From: an uncultured Eubacteriales bacterium
Lineage (GTDB): Bacteria; Bacillota; Clostridia; Oscillospirales; Oscillospiraceae
Length of the DNA stretch: 62,436 nt
Assembly: GCA_900313925.1 (NCBI GenBank)
Contig: OMTF01000033.1
Coordinates: 1 to 62,436, forward strand
Direction: 5' to 3'
Shown here: in pieces, positions 1 through 8,259 of the stretch
Layout of the letters: each line of letters opens with the position of its first letter
Position numbering within the stretch: the first letter of the stretch is position 1
Notes under the pieces: generated by a model
Seen by the model: the letters and a program-made list of their open reading frames with translations, nothing else
Told to the model about the DNA's origin: nothing
Databases searched by the model: none
Translations under genes and position numbers: made by a program

Positions 1-65
1 TTTCTTCCTATATTTATTTATACATTTACATATTTCTATATTCTGGGCAAAAAAACTTTTCCCGG

Positions 66-398
66 CTATCCGGCTCTATTTGAACCGCAGGAGCAGGCCG
101 AGGTCTCTTCCCTGTCGGAATCAAGCTTCAGCCGCTCCCGAATCCCGTGCGAAACTTCCTCAGCGGCATTCGGATCGATGGAATAATGGCCCCATCGTCC
201 TTCTTTTCTCCCCGCAACAAGCCCCGCATCACACAGAATCTTCATATGGTGCGAAAGCGTCGGCTGGCTTATCTTCATCTCGTCAAGGAGAACACAGGCG
301 CATTTTTCTCCCGTTTTCAGCATGGCGAGGATGCGCAGGCGGTTTTCATCCGACAGCGCCTTCGCCGTTTTTACCATCTGATCGTCTGTATACGCCAT
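66..398 (-). CDS. ArsR/SmtB-family metalloregulator
   Basis: A 110-residue winged-helix repressor of the ArsR/SmtB family, which typically leaves DNA when it binds arsenite or a soft metal. The recognition helix region reads ISQPTLSHHMKIL, typical of the family, and is preceded by a Cys-Ala-Cys pair (about residues 33 and 35) where arsenic sensors carry the CxC site. More Cys residues lie near the C-terminus (SACSCGS). I chose the ATG at 398, which has GAGGTG just upstream; a TTG four codons earlier is possible. The gene is separated from the MATE gene by a promoter with a palindrome, so it is probably autoregulated. The regulated transporter may lie to the left, outside the window. Family is certain; the ligand is inferred. 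Confidence 0.9.
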   Translation of the reverse strand: MAYTDDQMVKTAKALSDENRLRILAMLKTGEKCACVLLDEMKISQPTLSHHMKILCDAGLVAGRKEGRWGHYSIDPNAAEEVSHGIRERLKLDSDREETSACSCGSNRAG

Positions 399-432
399 TT
401 TGCACCTCAACGCATTGATTTCTCTCTATGGG

Positions 433-461
433 AAAAATTACCACATACATTGATGTTTGTC
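433..461 (-). promoter_or_regulatory. arsR promoter with operator palindrome in the spacer
   Basis: On the minus strand there is TTGACA (461-456), a 17-base spacer and TAATTT (438-433). The spacer contains the near-perfect 18-base palindrome ACATACATTGATGTTTGT (441-458), placed so that a bound repressor would block RNA polymerase. This is the expected arrangement for ArsR autoregulation. Confidence 0.7.
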
Positions 462-551
462 AATATATATATTCCCCATCGGAAAATGCGGAAGCAAGGT
501 GCCTTTGTTTCCTTTTCGGAAAGGAAAAGGTCTGCGGCTGGGAAGTACGTT

Positions 552-1880
552 TCAGATCAGGGCAAACTGCTTCCATACCCCGGAGCGGTAGCGCTTGTAA
601 AAAATAGCTCCCCGGATGAAAAGGTCGATGCCCATACCGAAAGCAATGCCGATGACTCCCATCTGGAGCCATAGGCCGAACAGGGCGGAAAAGAACAGTC
701 TTGCCCCGATCGTCAGGGAGATGGACACAATCATGGTATATTTGATATCGCCGGCGGCTCTCAGGCCGTTGCCAAGCGGTCCGGCAAACGGATAGGCCAG
801 GCCGTTCATGATGTTGTTGATGAGAACGAGCCAGAAGGCAAGGTCCTTCGCCGAATCCGATATGGCAAAGAATTTCAGCAGAAGCGGGGTTGCAGCAAGA
901 ACGAGGGCGTTCCAGCCGATCGACAGGAGAAAAGATTCCTTATTCAGTTTCTTAAAATAAAATTCCGCCTGATCGGTATCTTCGGCGCCCATGCACTGGC
1001 CGATGACCGTGGTATAGGCGGGCGCCATAGCCAGGCCCATCAGGGAAGCCAGAGACCAGATGCTCTGGGCGACTCCGTTGGCCGCAATCTGGTAGGTGCC
1101 GAACAGAGCAACCATGGAGCTAAGGGCGACCTTAACAAGCTGGTGGACTCCGTTTTCCGCCCCATTGGGTATGGCTACATTCATTATTCTGCGCAGCAGA
1201 TCCGACTTCCAGGCAAAGATGGATCGGCCTTCGTAATGCACCGGAAGTTTCGGAGAACAGGCATAACAGGTTACGGCAGCAGCGGAAATCAGCCGGGAGA
1301 GAAAGGACGGCCAGGCCACGCCGGCGACACCGGCATGGAAAAGAAAAACGCCAAGGCAGTTTCCCGCAATATTGATGACATTGGCGACAATCGAAATATT
1401 CATTGTGATCTTTGTCCGCCCTTCGCTGCGGCATAAGGCCGCTCCGGCATCATAAACAGCAAGAGGCGGGAAGGAAATCGCGGTGATCTGCAGATAGGTG
1501 CGGCACGCCTGCATAACGTCCGGTTCCACGTTGCCGAAAAGCCCATGCAGCAGCGGAGTCTGAAAGACAAGACAGGGTACGGTAATCCCGGTGGAAATAA
1601 GGACTGAAATCATAAGCAGCTGCCCGGCCGCACCGCTGGCGTTCCGCACGTCCCGGCGGCCGATATACTGGCTGATAATTACGGCGCCGCCGCTTGCAAG
1701 CGCGGTAAACAGAAATACGAATACCGTATTGAAGGCGTTGACGAGAGAAACTCCGGAGACAGCAGCGTCCCCGGCGTAGCTTACAACGAATGTATCGGCC
1801 ATCCCTACAAGCAGAAGCAGGAATTGCTCTACAAAGAGAGGGACGATAAGGTCGCGCAGATCTTTATCGCTGAAGAACAA
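552..1880 (-). CDS. MATE-family multidrug efflux transporter
   Basis: About 442 residues with twelve predicted membrane segments, the usual MATE size and hydrophobic pattern. The N-terminal stretch DLRDLIVPLFVEQFLLLL and the phrase VSYAGDAAVSGVSLVNAF are typical of the NorM/DinF superfamily, which exports cationic drugs in exchange for Na+ or H+. The best start is a TTG at 1880, spaced nine bases after GAGGAGG; a TTG six codons earlier overlaps that site. The 5' end overlaps the last codons of the TetR gene, so the two are co-transcribed and probably translationally coupled, and the TetR is the likely local regulator. Substrate unknown. Confidence 0.9.
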   Translation of the reverse strand: MFFSDKDLRDLIVPLFVEQFLLLLVGMADTFVVSYAGDAAVSGVSLVNAFNTVFVFLFTALASGGAVIISQYIGRRDVRNASGAAGQLLMISVLISTGITVPCLVFQTPLLHGLFGNVEPDVMQACRTYLQITAISFPPLAVYDAGAALCRSEGRTKITMNISIVANVINIAGNCLGVFLFHAGVAGVAWPSFLSRLISAAAVTCYACSPKLPVHYEGRSIFAWKSDLLRRIMNVAIPNGAENGVHQLVKVALSSMVALFGTYQIAANGVAQSIWSLASLMGLAMAPAYTTVIGQCMGAEDTDQAEFYFKKLNKESFLLSIGWNALVLAATPLLLKFFAISDSAKDLAFWLVLINNIMNGLAYPFAGPLGNGLRAAGDIKYTMIVSISLTIGARLFFSALFGLWLQMGVIGIAFGMGIDLFIRGAIFYKRYRSGVWKQFALI

Positions 1881-2391
1881 GACGCCGCGCCTCCTCAACC
1901 ATATTTTCTGCCTTTTCCATATCCCAGTCGCAGAAATCCGTTACCAGCATGGAGGCGATGCCGTGGGAATGCATCCAGAGCTGATCATGCTTCCACTCGG
2001 CTTCCTGATGGGACAGATGATAGGTCCGCATCAATTCCTGAACAGAGCGTTCAATCACCGAAGACAGTGCCCGCTTCATCTCGGAAAATGCATTGCGGCG
2101 CATAAAGAGGAACCGGAACAGATTTCTGTTCTCTTTTGCAAAGCGGATATATTCCATGCCGTAGAGGCAGCCGTCCTGCCCGATCGCATCTGTAAATTTC
2201 TGCACGGCCGCTTCGCAGAGAGCCTGCCGCAGCTCCGCCATATTGCGGTAGGAGAGGTAGATCGGCTGCGTGGAGCAGTCCAGCTTCGCTGCAAGGGATT
2301 TTACGTTGACTGTGTCATAGCCGTTCTTCTCAAGCATGGATAAGGCCGTATGGAGTATCCGCTCCTTCGTGATTTTCTTTTTCGCAGGCAT
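1864..2391 (-). CDS. TetR-family transcriptional regulator
   Basis: A 175-residue TetR/AcrR repressor. The N-terminus KKKITKERILHTALSMLEKNG followed by VNVKSLAAKLDCSTQPIYLSYRNMAELRQAL is the standard helix-turn-helix, with YLSYRNMAEL replacing the usual YYHFKNKEEL. The C-terminal half is the ligand-binding dimer domain. The ATG at 2391 has GGGAGG upstream; a longer frame to 2457 would run across the operator-like palindrome and has no ribosome site. It overlaps the downstream MATE gene and probably represses itself and that exporter. Confidence 0.9.
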   Translation of the reverse strand: MPAKKKITKERILHTALSMLEKNGYDTVNVKSLAAKLDCSTQPIYLSYRNMAELRQALCEAAVQKFTDAIGQDGCLYGMEYIRFAKENRNLFRFLFMRRNAFSEMKRALSSVIERSVQELMRTYHLSHQEAEWKHDQLWMHSHGIASMLVTDFCDWDMEKAENMVEEARRLVLQR

Positions 2392-2424
2392 TCGGCGCCT
2401 CCCAATAAAATAAATAGCTTTATT

Positions 2425-2440
2425 AATAAACATGTTTATT
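2425..2440. promoter_or_regulatory. Palindromic operator upstream of the TetR gene
   Basis: AATAAACATGTTTATT is a perfect 16-base inverted repeat centred about 40 bases upstream of the TetR start, in an AT-rich promoter region. TetR regulators normally bind such a palindrome next to their own gene. Assignment is by position and symmetry. Confidence 0.55.
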
Positions 2441-2579
2441 TTATATGAACTCGCCAAAATGTCAAGCCCATGTGCCCTGTCCCTCCGCGTCAGCCGAAAA
2501 TCGGTCTGACCAGTTATCGAACTTTTTTTGCCCGTTTCTTATATTTTGTTGAAATTCCAGGTGGAAATGATAACACTTA

Positions 2580-2588
2580 TGATATAAT
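2580..2588 (+). promoter_or_regulatory. Extended -10 promoter for the surface protein
   Basis: TGaTATAAT at 2580-2588 is a consensus extended -10 element about 107 bases before the surface-protein start. No good -35 hexamer is visible, which is normal for TGn promoters. Confidence 0.45.
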
Positions 2589-2694
2589 ACAGCATTACAG
2601 CCCGTGATAACGGTCCGTGCCTGTCCTGCCGCTTTCCTGTGCCAGGCCGCCCGTATCCCGATTCGGCCACGGGTTTGAGAAGGGGGAAACGACT

Positions 2695-4482
2695 ATGAGG
2701 CATGCACTGCAGAAACTGATCCTTTTCATCCTGTCCATCGTTCTTGCCGTTGGTGCCATGGTGCCGGCCTACGCGAATGATCCGCAGGGAGATGGGGGTT
2801 CTTCCAACGATATCTCCTCAAATCTGGATGTCCGCATTACAACCAGCATTGAGAATTCCACCGTTGAAACCTGGGTTCCTTTTACCGTTCGGGTCGAAAT
2901 GAGCGAAACCGACGCCTATGAGATCCAGCCGGGCGATTCCGTCCGCGTCACCTGGGACATCGGCATGCGGGCAAATTACAGCGGCGATCTGCCGGTCGTA
3001 GTGGAATCCGGCCCGCTGGCAGGAACATCGATCGGCACCGCGCATATCACCTCCGCAGGTGCTACGGTCGTCTTTAGCAGTGAAGTGACAAATATCCAGC
3101 AGGTTGGAGCGTATATTGAGTTCCAAAGCTACGCGACAACAAACGGTGAACATACCATTCAGGCCGGAGACGTTACATATACCTATACGTCCACTTCGCC
3201 CCCCGGTCCGGTTGGTTCTGCCAGCAAGGACGGCGTTTGGGTGGATGCCACGGAAACGATCGCTCCCTACAGCATGATTCGCTGGCTTATTCGTCTGAAT
3301 CAGAATTTTACCAGCGACTGGGTCGGTCCCGTTAGGGTCTCGGATACGATTGCCGATGATCTGGAGCTGGATGCGAATTTTGTTCATATCGAATTCTATG
3401 ACAGCCGGGGAAACTGGGTTACGAATATCGTGGGGGCAGACAGCCTCGCCGCACTTGGCGGTTCCTTTTCCTATAATTCGAGCTCGCGCGAATTAGTCTG
3501 CCAGATTCCGGGAGCTTGGCTGAATACGGGCATCACAAAAAATGGTACGACGTATGAAGGGCCCCTGGAGGCTATCATTGTTCTGCATACCACCACCCGG
3601 GAAGATACCAACGTCAGCGGTTATTTGTATCAAAATAACGCCATCGTCTATGCCAATGGAACGGAAGTGGATGTAACCGGATGGCTGAGGCGGCCGACCG
3701 CCAGTGCAGGAGGCTCCGGAATTCCGGCGGGGACCATTCAGATTACCAAAATTGTCAGCGACGACCGGAGTCCCCTCCGCGGCGTAACATTCCATGTATA
3801 CAAGCTGAATGACGACGGCCTTCGCCTTTCCGGATGGTACAACGGAAAAGACTTTGCGGAGATTACCACAGGAGAGGACGGCATCGCCAAACTGGAAGGG
3901 TTAACGAAAGGCAAGTACGCAATCGAGGAAGTGGCGGCGCCCGGCTGGGTTGTCCGCACAAACGGTTCCATCACCGTAGAACTTTCCGAAACATCCGGCA
4001 CTGCTCTAGAAATCCCGAATGAAATTGTCAAGACGGAGATTGACATCATAAAAAAATGGAGCGACCAGAACAACAAAGATGGGCTGCGACCGAATAGCAT
4101 TCATGTTTCGCTCTATGCTTTTGACGAGAAAGTCCGCGAAGCGACCCTTGACTCGGTGAACCAATGGACGTATTCCTTCTACGACCTGCCGAAATACAAG
4201 GATGGGCAGATAATTCCCTACACGGTTAAGGAAGACTCGGTAGAAGGCTATACCGCCGCCATCCGCATGGAAGAAAGCGACGGCGCCATCCGCTATGAAA
4301 TTGTAAACACGCATACGCCGGCAGCTCCCGGAAAGCCGACCTCGCCGGCAGAGCCCGATGTTCCGAATACCGGAGACAGTTCTCGCATCGCCCTGTATAT
4401 CGGTCTGCTCTGCGCTGCAGCCGTGATTGTTGTTATTCTTATTCTCTATCGTAAGAAGAAAGGCGGCGGAAAGTCCGACTGA
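2695..4482 (+). CDS. LPXTG-type surface adhesin with SpaA/Cna-B domains
   Basis: A 595-residue secreted, wall-anchored protein. A signal peptide (residues 1-27, ending MVPAYA) is followed by roughly 320 residues resembling the collagen-binding/adhesion folds of Cna-like proteins. A SpaA/prealbumin-like domain comes next (about 345-440, GTIQITKIV to YAIEEVAAPGW), then a Cna-B domain (about 445-540, IDIIKKW to YEIVNTH), a Pro-rich linker, the sorting motif VPNTG (556-560), a membrane helix and an RKKK tail. Lys/Glu/Asn of the Cna-B type intramolecular isopeptide bond appear to be present. Start: ATG at 2695 after AGGGGGAAA; an in-frame ATG 26 codons earlier has no signal sequence. No class A or C sortase is next to it. 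Confidence 0.87.
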   Translation: MRHALQKLILFILSIVLAVGAMVPAYANDPQGDGGSSNDISSNLDVRITTSIENSTVETWVPFTVRVEMSETDAYEIQPGDSVRVTWDIGMRANYSGDLPVVVESGPLAGTSIGTAHITSAGATVVFSSEVTNIQQVGAYIEFQSYATTNGEHTIQAGDVTYTYTSTSPPGPVGSASKDGVWVDATETIAPYSMIRWLIRLNQNFTSDWVGPVRVSDTIADDLELDANFVHIEFYDSRGNWVTNIVGADSLAALGGSFSYNSSSRELVCQIPGAWLNTGITKNGTTYEGPLEAIIVLHTTTREDTNVSGYLYQNNAIVYANGTEVDVTGWLRRPTASAGGSGIPAGTIQITKIVSDDRSPLRGVTFHVYKLNDDGLRLSGWYNGKDFAEITTGEDGIAKLEGLTKGKYAIEEVAAPGWVVRTNGSITVELSETSGTALEIPNEIVKTEIDIIKKWSDQNNKDGLRPNSIHVSLYAFDEKVREATLDSVNQWTYSFYDLPKYKDGQIIPYTVKEDSVEGYTAAIRMEESDGAIRYEIVNTHTPAAPGKPTSPAEPDVPNTGDSSRIALYIGLLCAAAVIVVILILYRKKKGGGKSD

Positions 4483-4544
4483 CACCGGAAATGTCCTGGC
4501 AGCAACACAACCTGAATCGCCATACGCTGCATGTTCCGCAGCAA

Positions 4545-4580
4545 GCGGCAGTCAGAAAAGCTGACTGCCGCTTCTTTTTT
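4545..4580 (+). terminator. Rho-independent terminator of the surface-protein gene
   Basis: GCGGCAGTCAG pairs perfectly with CTGACTGCCGC around a five-base loop and is followed by TTCTTTTTT. Confidence 0.9.
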
Positions 4581-4991
4581 CTTATATTCTTTCAGCCGAC
4601 CGCAACGGGGAATAGGAATTCCGCCAGTACTGCCTTGCAAGCAGCGTAGGGGGACCAGCCGGTGGTTGTCCGCATTTTGCGGCTCATCTTCTGCAGTGCA
4701 TTGGAGAGGGATGCTTTGCAGCCTTTACACTGTTTCTGTCTAAAATAAGCATCATGCCGGATGCGCCTCTGCCATTTCTATTTTATAGTTTTGAGGAGAA
4801 AGACCGCAGCCGGACATAGGACAGCCGGAAGAGGAAATATCGCCGGAGTTCTGATTCATTTCTTTGAAAGGGGCTTTGCAGCAAGCCTTTTAGTACAGCC
4901 GCAATCCGAAGCGCTGAATAGGAAAGGCGCATCCGATACCATGGAACAGGTTGTTTTTTCTATTGGCAACTGGAAACTGCTGCAGAGAATA
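4581..4991. other. Intergenic, no gene recognised
   Basis: About 410 bases between the surface-protein terminator and the stop of the next minus-strand gene. Short open frames exist on the plus strand but none has a ribosome site or recognisable protein. Confidence 0.5.
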
Positions 4992-5846
4992 TCACTCGCT
5001 CTTCGCTGCCGAGGATTTCACCCAGTTTGAAAACTCGATCGCAAGGTGCATCTGGTGATTTTTAATGATGCGCCCCGGTGTCGCAGTCGGAAACTCAACC
5101 AGCAGCTTAGCCTTGAACCCATCCTCCGTCTTTTTGAACTGGTGGCGAACGCCCCCCTGTACGGCACCCGTTTGCAGTCTTGCTGCGCCGGGACGCTGCG
5201 CTTCGAAGGTATCGGATTCCCATTTGGAGCCAAGGCCCGTTTCGTCCCCATACCGAATGAACATTTTCGTCGGAACCGGACTGCTTCCGCAAGCCTCAAT
5301 TACTTCCAGCTGCCCGTCATCGGTAGCAGCCAGATAATAGTGGTCCGGTTCCACGCCAAGATTTGTACGAAGATTAGCTAAGGAGTTTTCCGCCTGCAGC
5401 CGATCAAATTCAGGAAGAAATCTGTCCAGCGCCACACCGTTAACTTCGACTTCCGTAATGCAGAATTTCGTTTTTCCGCCCGATAGCCGGATTATGGCTA
5501 CGGTTGCTTTATCACAGAAACGGATCTGTTTGTCAAGCTTTCTCGCAATAGCGTCCGGCCCCATTTTCATTTTCTCATCGGTCAGTGCCGCAAGCATCGT
5601 ATCGGCATCCGATACTTTCATCGGAGCAAGATCCAATTTCTTCTCGGCCTTGCGGATCCGTTTGATGACAAAGCGGTCAAGCACTTCCTTTGAGATATAT
5701 TTACCGTCAATTGTTGCTTTGATCGAATACCCATCTCCCTGTACGACTGCAGCGTCTTCTTCCGAACCGAAATGGATCCGGGAACCGTTCATATAGATAC
5801 ATAAGTCCGCAATCACTGCGGCAATAAGCAGCACAGTAGTCAGCAT
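4992..5846 (-). CDS. Membrane-anchored protein of unknown function
   Basis: A 284-residue protein with one N-terminal hydrophobic segment (residues 2-17) acting as an uncleaved anchor; the rest is soluble and should face outward. The first part of the ectodomain is Lys/Asp-rich (SKEVLDRFVIKRIRKAEKKLDL). Two Cys residues (in RFCDKA and KFCITEVEV) and one in VIEACGSS could be structural. I recognise no family. It is a single gene with convergent or empty neighbours, so context gives no function. The ATG at 5846 follows GAGGGAAAAGACTAT, a usable ribosome site. Confidence 0.65.
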   Translation of the reverse strand: MLTTVLLIAAVIADLCIYMNGSRIHFGSEEDAAVVQGDGYSIKATIDGKYISKEVLDRFVIKRIRKAEKKLDLAPMKVSDADTMLAALTDEKMKMGPDAIARKLDKQIRFCDKATVAIIRLSGGKTKFCITEVEVNGVALDRFLPEFDRLQAENSLANLRTNLGVEPDHYYLAATDDGQLEVIEACGSSPVPTKMFIRYGDETGLGSKWESDTFEAQRPGAARLQTGAVQGGVRHQFKKTEDGFKAKLLVEFPTATPGRIIKNHQMHLAIEFSNWVKSSAAKSE

Positions 5847-6182
5847 ATAGTCTTTTCCCTCTGTTTTTCCACTATTAACGAATCTTCCGTTTACTATCGT
5901 TTTCTATTATATATGAATTTTTATGCCCGAGTTGTTAATACGCCTAATTTGACCCAATTTCCGATGTTTGTGTAGCATACTTTCGGGCGCCATAAAAAAG
6001 GCCGTTACCCACCAAATAAGAAAAAGAAGAAGTTTCCTTTTTTAGCATTTATTCCCTATTGACATCCATATTCCATAGGTCCGGCATCGTTTTTTATTTG
6101 GGTGCCAGCAATGACATCCGCCTTCGCCTTTTTCGAATTTCCCGTCTGCATTCCGTTGTCGCTATATCTGCTTCTTCCTTGC
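5847..6182. other. AT-rich intergenic region
   Basis: About 335 bases of AT-rich sequence that should hold the promoter of the minus-strand gene ending at 4992. No gene or RNA structure recognised. Confidence 0.4.
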
Positions 6183-6842
6183 TCAAGCAAAGGTAAGCTG
6201 TCCGGGCAGCTTTTTCTTCTCTTTCTTAGGAAATTGTCTGTCATATTTTTCAAAATCATCCGGATGCCGTTTCGCCGCAAGATAGCCTTCCGGATCAGAA
6301 AACGTTCCTTGTGCCTTTCCGAGATATCCCTCCCGCAACTCTCTGACGAGCAGATAGTCCGCTTCCGGATCCGGTCGATAGCGGATTCCTCTTGTTTTTG
6401 CCGGGATAAATCCAAATTTTCCGTAAAACTGGACGTTTCCGGTAATTAGCAGTGCTGCTGCACCCAGTTCCGCTGCAATTTTTATTGAATCCTCCAGCAA
6501 TTTCCCGCCGAAGCCTTTGTGCTGATGGTCCGGATGAATACTGATTGGTCCAAAAGTTAGCGTCGGAATTGTTCTTCCATCATCCCCGACTATCTGTGAA
6601 TGCACATACATGATCTGTCCGATGATTCGGCCCTCTTTAATCATTATTAGGTCCAGCTCTGGAATAAATTCACTGCATTTGCGAAAGCAATGCAGAATAT
6701 AATGTTCTGTGCATCCTGGGTGATAAACATTCCAGAAAGCTTCTCTTACCATCTTTTCCGTCTCAAAATAGTCATCCGGATTTTCCCGGCGAATCCGGCA
6801 ATCCGATCGGACGGGTTCCGGAAATACTTGCTCGTTTTTCAA
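6183..6842 (-). CDS. GNAT-family N-acetyltransferase
   Basis: A 219-residue Gcn5-related acetyltransferase. Residues about 100-115 contain the acetyl-CoA pyrophosphate-binding motif A, HPDHQHKGFGGKLL, followed by AAELGAAALLITGNVQFYGKFGF, a typical motif B region. The protein resembles the YhbS-like subgroup with an extended C-terminus (FEKYDRQFPKKEKKK). The acceptor substrate cannot be read from the sequence. It stands alone on the minus strand next to a decayed racemase gene, in a region that appears to be losing genes. Confidence 0.85.
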   Translation of the reverse strand: MKNEQVFPEPVRSDCRIRRENPDDYFETEKMVREAFWNVYHPGCTEHYILHCFRKCSEFIPELDLIMIKEGRIIGQIMYVHSQIVGDDGRTIPTLTFGPISIHPDHQHKGFGGKLLEDSIKIAAELGAAALLITGNVQFYGKFGFIPAKTRGIRYRPDPEADYLLVRELREGYLGKAQGTFSDPEGYLAAKRHPDDFEKYDRQFPKKEKKKLPGQLTFA

Positions 6843-6929
6843 TTTTTTTCTCTTTCTCTCCCTGCAAGCGGTTCCCGGACCGCCGTCCAGATTTTCGCGG
6901 AACGGCTTTTCCGGGACTGCTGCTTATTC

Positions 6930-7175
6930 TCATTCGGTCCGCAATTCCTTCTCTTCCACGCCTTCCAAAATCATCCGGATCAGTTCTTTAACGTGAATTT
7001 CCAGCACGTCAATCGTCTCTGTCAAACTTTCGGATCCCCCGAAAAGAAGAGGAAGTCTGGTGCAGCCAATTACAATCGCATGAATTACGTCATCCCGCGC
7101 CATACGGCTTACGATTTGCAGGATTTTCTTTCGGGTTTCAGGAACCGTGATGCCGAATTCCAGTTCCTTTTCAAT
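6930..7175 (-). pseudogene. Decayed aspartate/glutamate racemase, C-terminal fragment
   Basis: On the minus strand, codons from about 7172 down to the TGA at 6932-6930 read ELEFGITVPETRKK, then HAIVIGCTRLPLLF, then IDVLEIHVKELIRMILEG. This is the C-terminal third of an Asp/Glu/hydantoin racemase: the second catalytic Cys sits in IGCTRLPLL (canonical LGCTEIPLL), and DVLEIHVK replaces DTTEIHA. Upstream the frame continues into AT-rich, non-homologous codons and meets a stop at about 7229, with no start codon. The N-terminal domain and first catalytic Cys are absent, so this is a remnant. Confidence 0.8.
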
Positions 7176-7908
7176 AGCATATATTACAACATATGTATAT
7201 AGAGTATATAGAAAGGAATTATGCCTTTATGAAACAGACTTTTACAGCGAAACTACAGATTATGCCATACCGCGGATCTGTGGCTCCTTGTGAATAGTAT
7301 TGTGTCCTTGTTTCCCGCGAGGAAGCCGATGCGGAGCAATGTTTCCCCCGGTGGAAATCTCGGGGAATGGATCATTTTTTTAATTAATAAAAGGGCTCTC
7401 ATAATTCTCCTCCTTGCAGTTTGCAAAGAAAAGACAGACTTTTCCCTTCATTTTGCATATATTTTCAGAAATACGGATAATTCTTTGCTCTTGCCTGAAC
7501 GGAATATATTTGTCAAATTTTGGCTCCATTGATGCTGCCGCTGCAAGTGTCTCGCGGCTTTCTATTAAATAATAGTAAAATCTGCACTTCAGAACAGTCT
7601 TTCCGCAATTGCTTTCCATGAAGCCACTTGCATACCGCATCCTCCCGAGTTCTAAAAATTATTTCCTGCAGCTTTTCTCCATCTCATCGGGATGGCATAC
7701 ATATATATTTTTTTGTTTGTAACGAAGAATGTGAAGAACCGCGCTGGTCGGGAATCTGCTTACGCCCAATGAAACTCGTCTTCTGCCGGTGTATACTAAT
7801 AGAATGAAAAGCATTTGCATAGATTTGCCCTTTGATCTTCGGATTTTCGAAGCCCTGGGGCACGATCTCCTTCTGCGCTTTAGTGGATATATAAAAGGAA
7901 GGAAACTT
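7176..7908. other. Low-content region between remnant and DUF1905 gene
   Basis: About 730 AT-rich bases. A minus-strand open frame at 7380-7640 (86 residues, Cys- and Lys-rich) has GGGAGG touching its start codon with no spacing and resembles nothing I know. The region is probably decayed sequence plus the promoter of the next gene. Confidence 0.4.
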
Positions 7909-8199
7909 ATGGACGATTCAAAGAAATATCTTTTTCACGCAATCCTTGAACCCGTTGCCGGAAAGGGCGGTGCCTACGTCCGCGTGCCTTATGATATTCG
8001 CGAAAAGTTCGGCAAAGGAAGGCTAAAAGTGCACGCGTGGTTTGACGGCATCCCCTACGACGGAAGCATTGTCAATATGGGCGTACGCAATGAGGACGGT
8101 TCCGTCTGCTATATTCTTGGGGTCCGGAAAGATATCCGGGAAAGGATGGGAAAAGGTATTGGAGAAGAAATCGAAGTAAAATTCATTCCGATACTTTAG
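7909..8199 (+). CDS. DUF1905 domain protein
   Basis: A 96-residue protein formed almost entirely of a DUF1905 domain, a small beta-barrel seen alone or fused to YdeI-type domains. Family signatures are AYVRVPYDIREKFGKGRLKVHAWFDG (about residues 19-44) and CYILGVRKDIRERMGKGIGEEIEVKF near the C-terminus. The start is the ATG at 7909 after AAGGAAGGAAAC; a longer frame to 7789 lacks a ribosome site. Biochemical function of the family is not established. It appears to be a single-gene unit. Confidence 0.85.
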   Translation: MDDSKKYLFHAILEPVAGKGGAYVRVPYDIREKFGKGRLKVHAWFDGIPYDGSIVNMGVRNEDGSVCYILGVRKDIRERMGKGIGEEIEVKFIPIL

Positions 8200-8259
8200 G
8201 CTTTCCCATGTCCCCGCTTTCCGTTTTACGCACGGAAATCCGGCGAAATATTCGGAAAT

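Noticed and set aside
7380-7640. Minus-strand 86-codon frame in the AT-rich gap
   Set aside because: The Shine-Dalgarno-like GGGAGG touches the ATG, no family match, and it lies in sequence that looks decayed.
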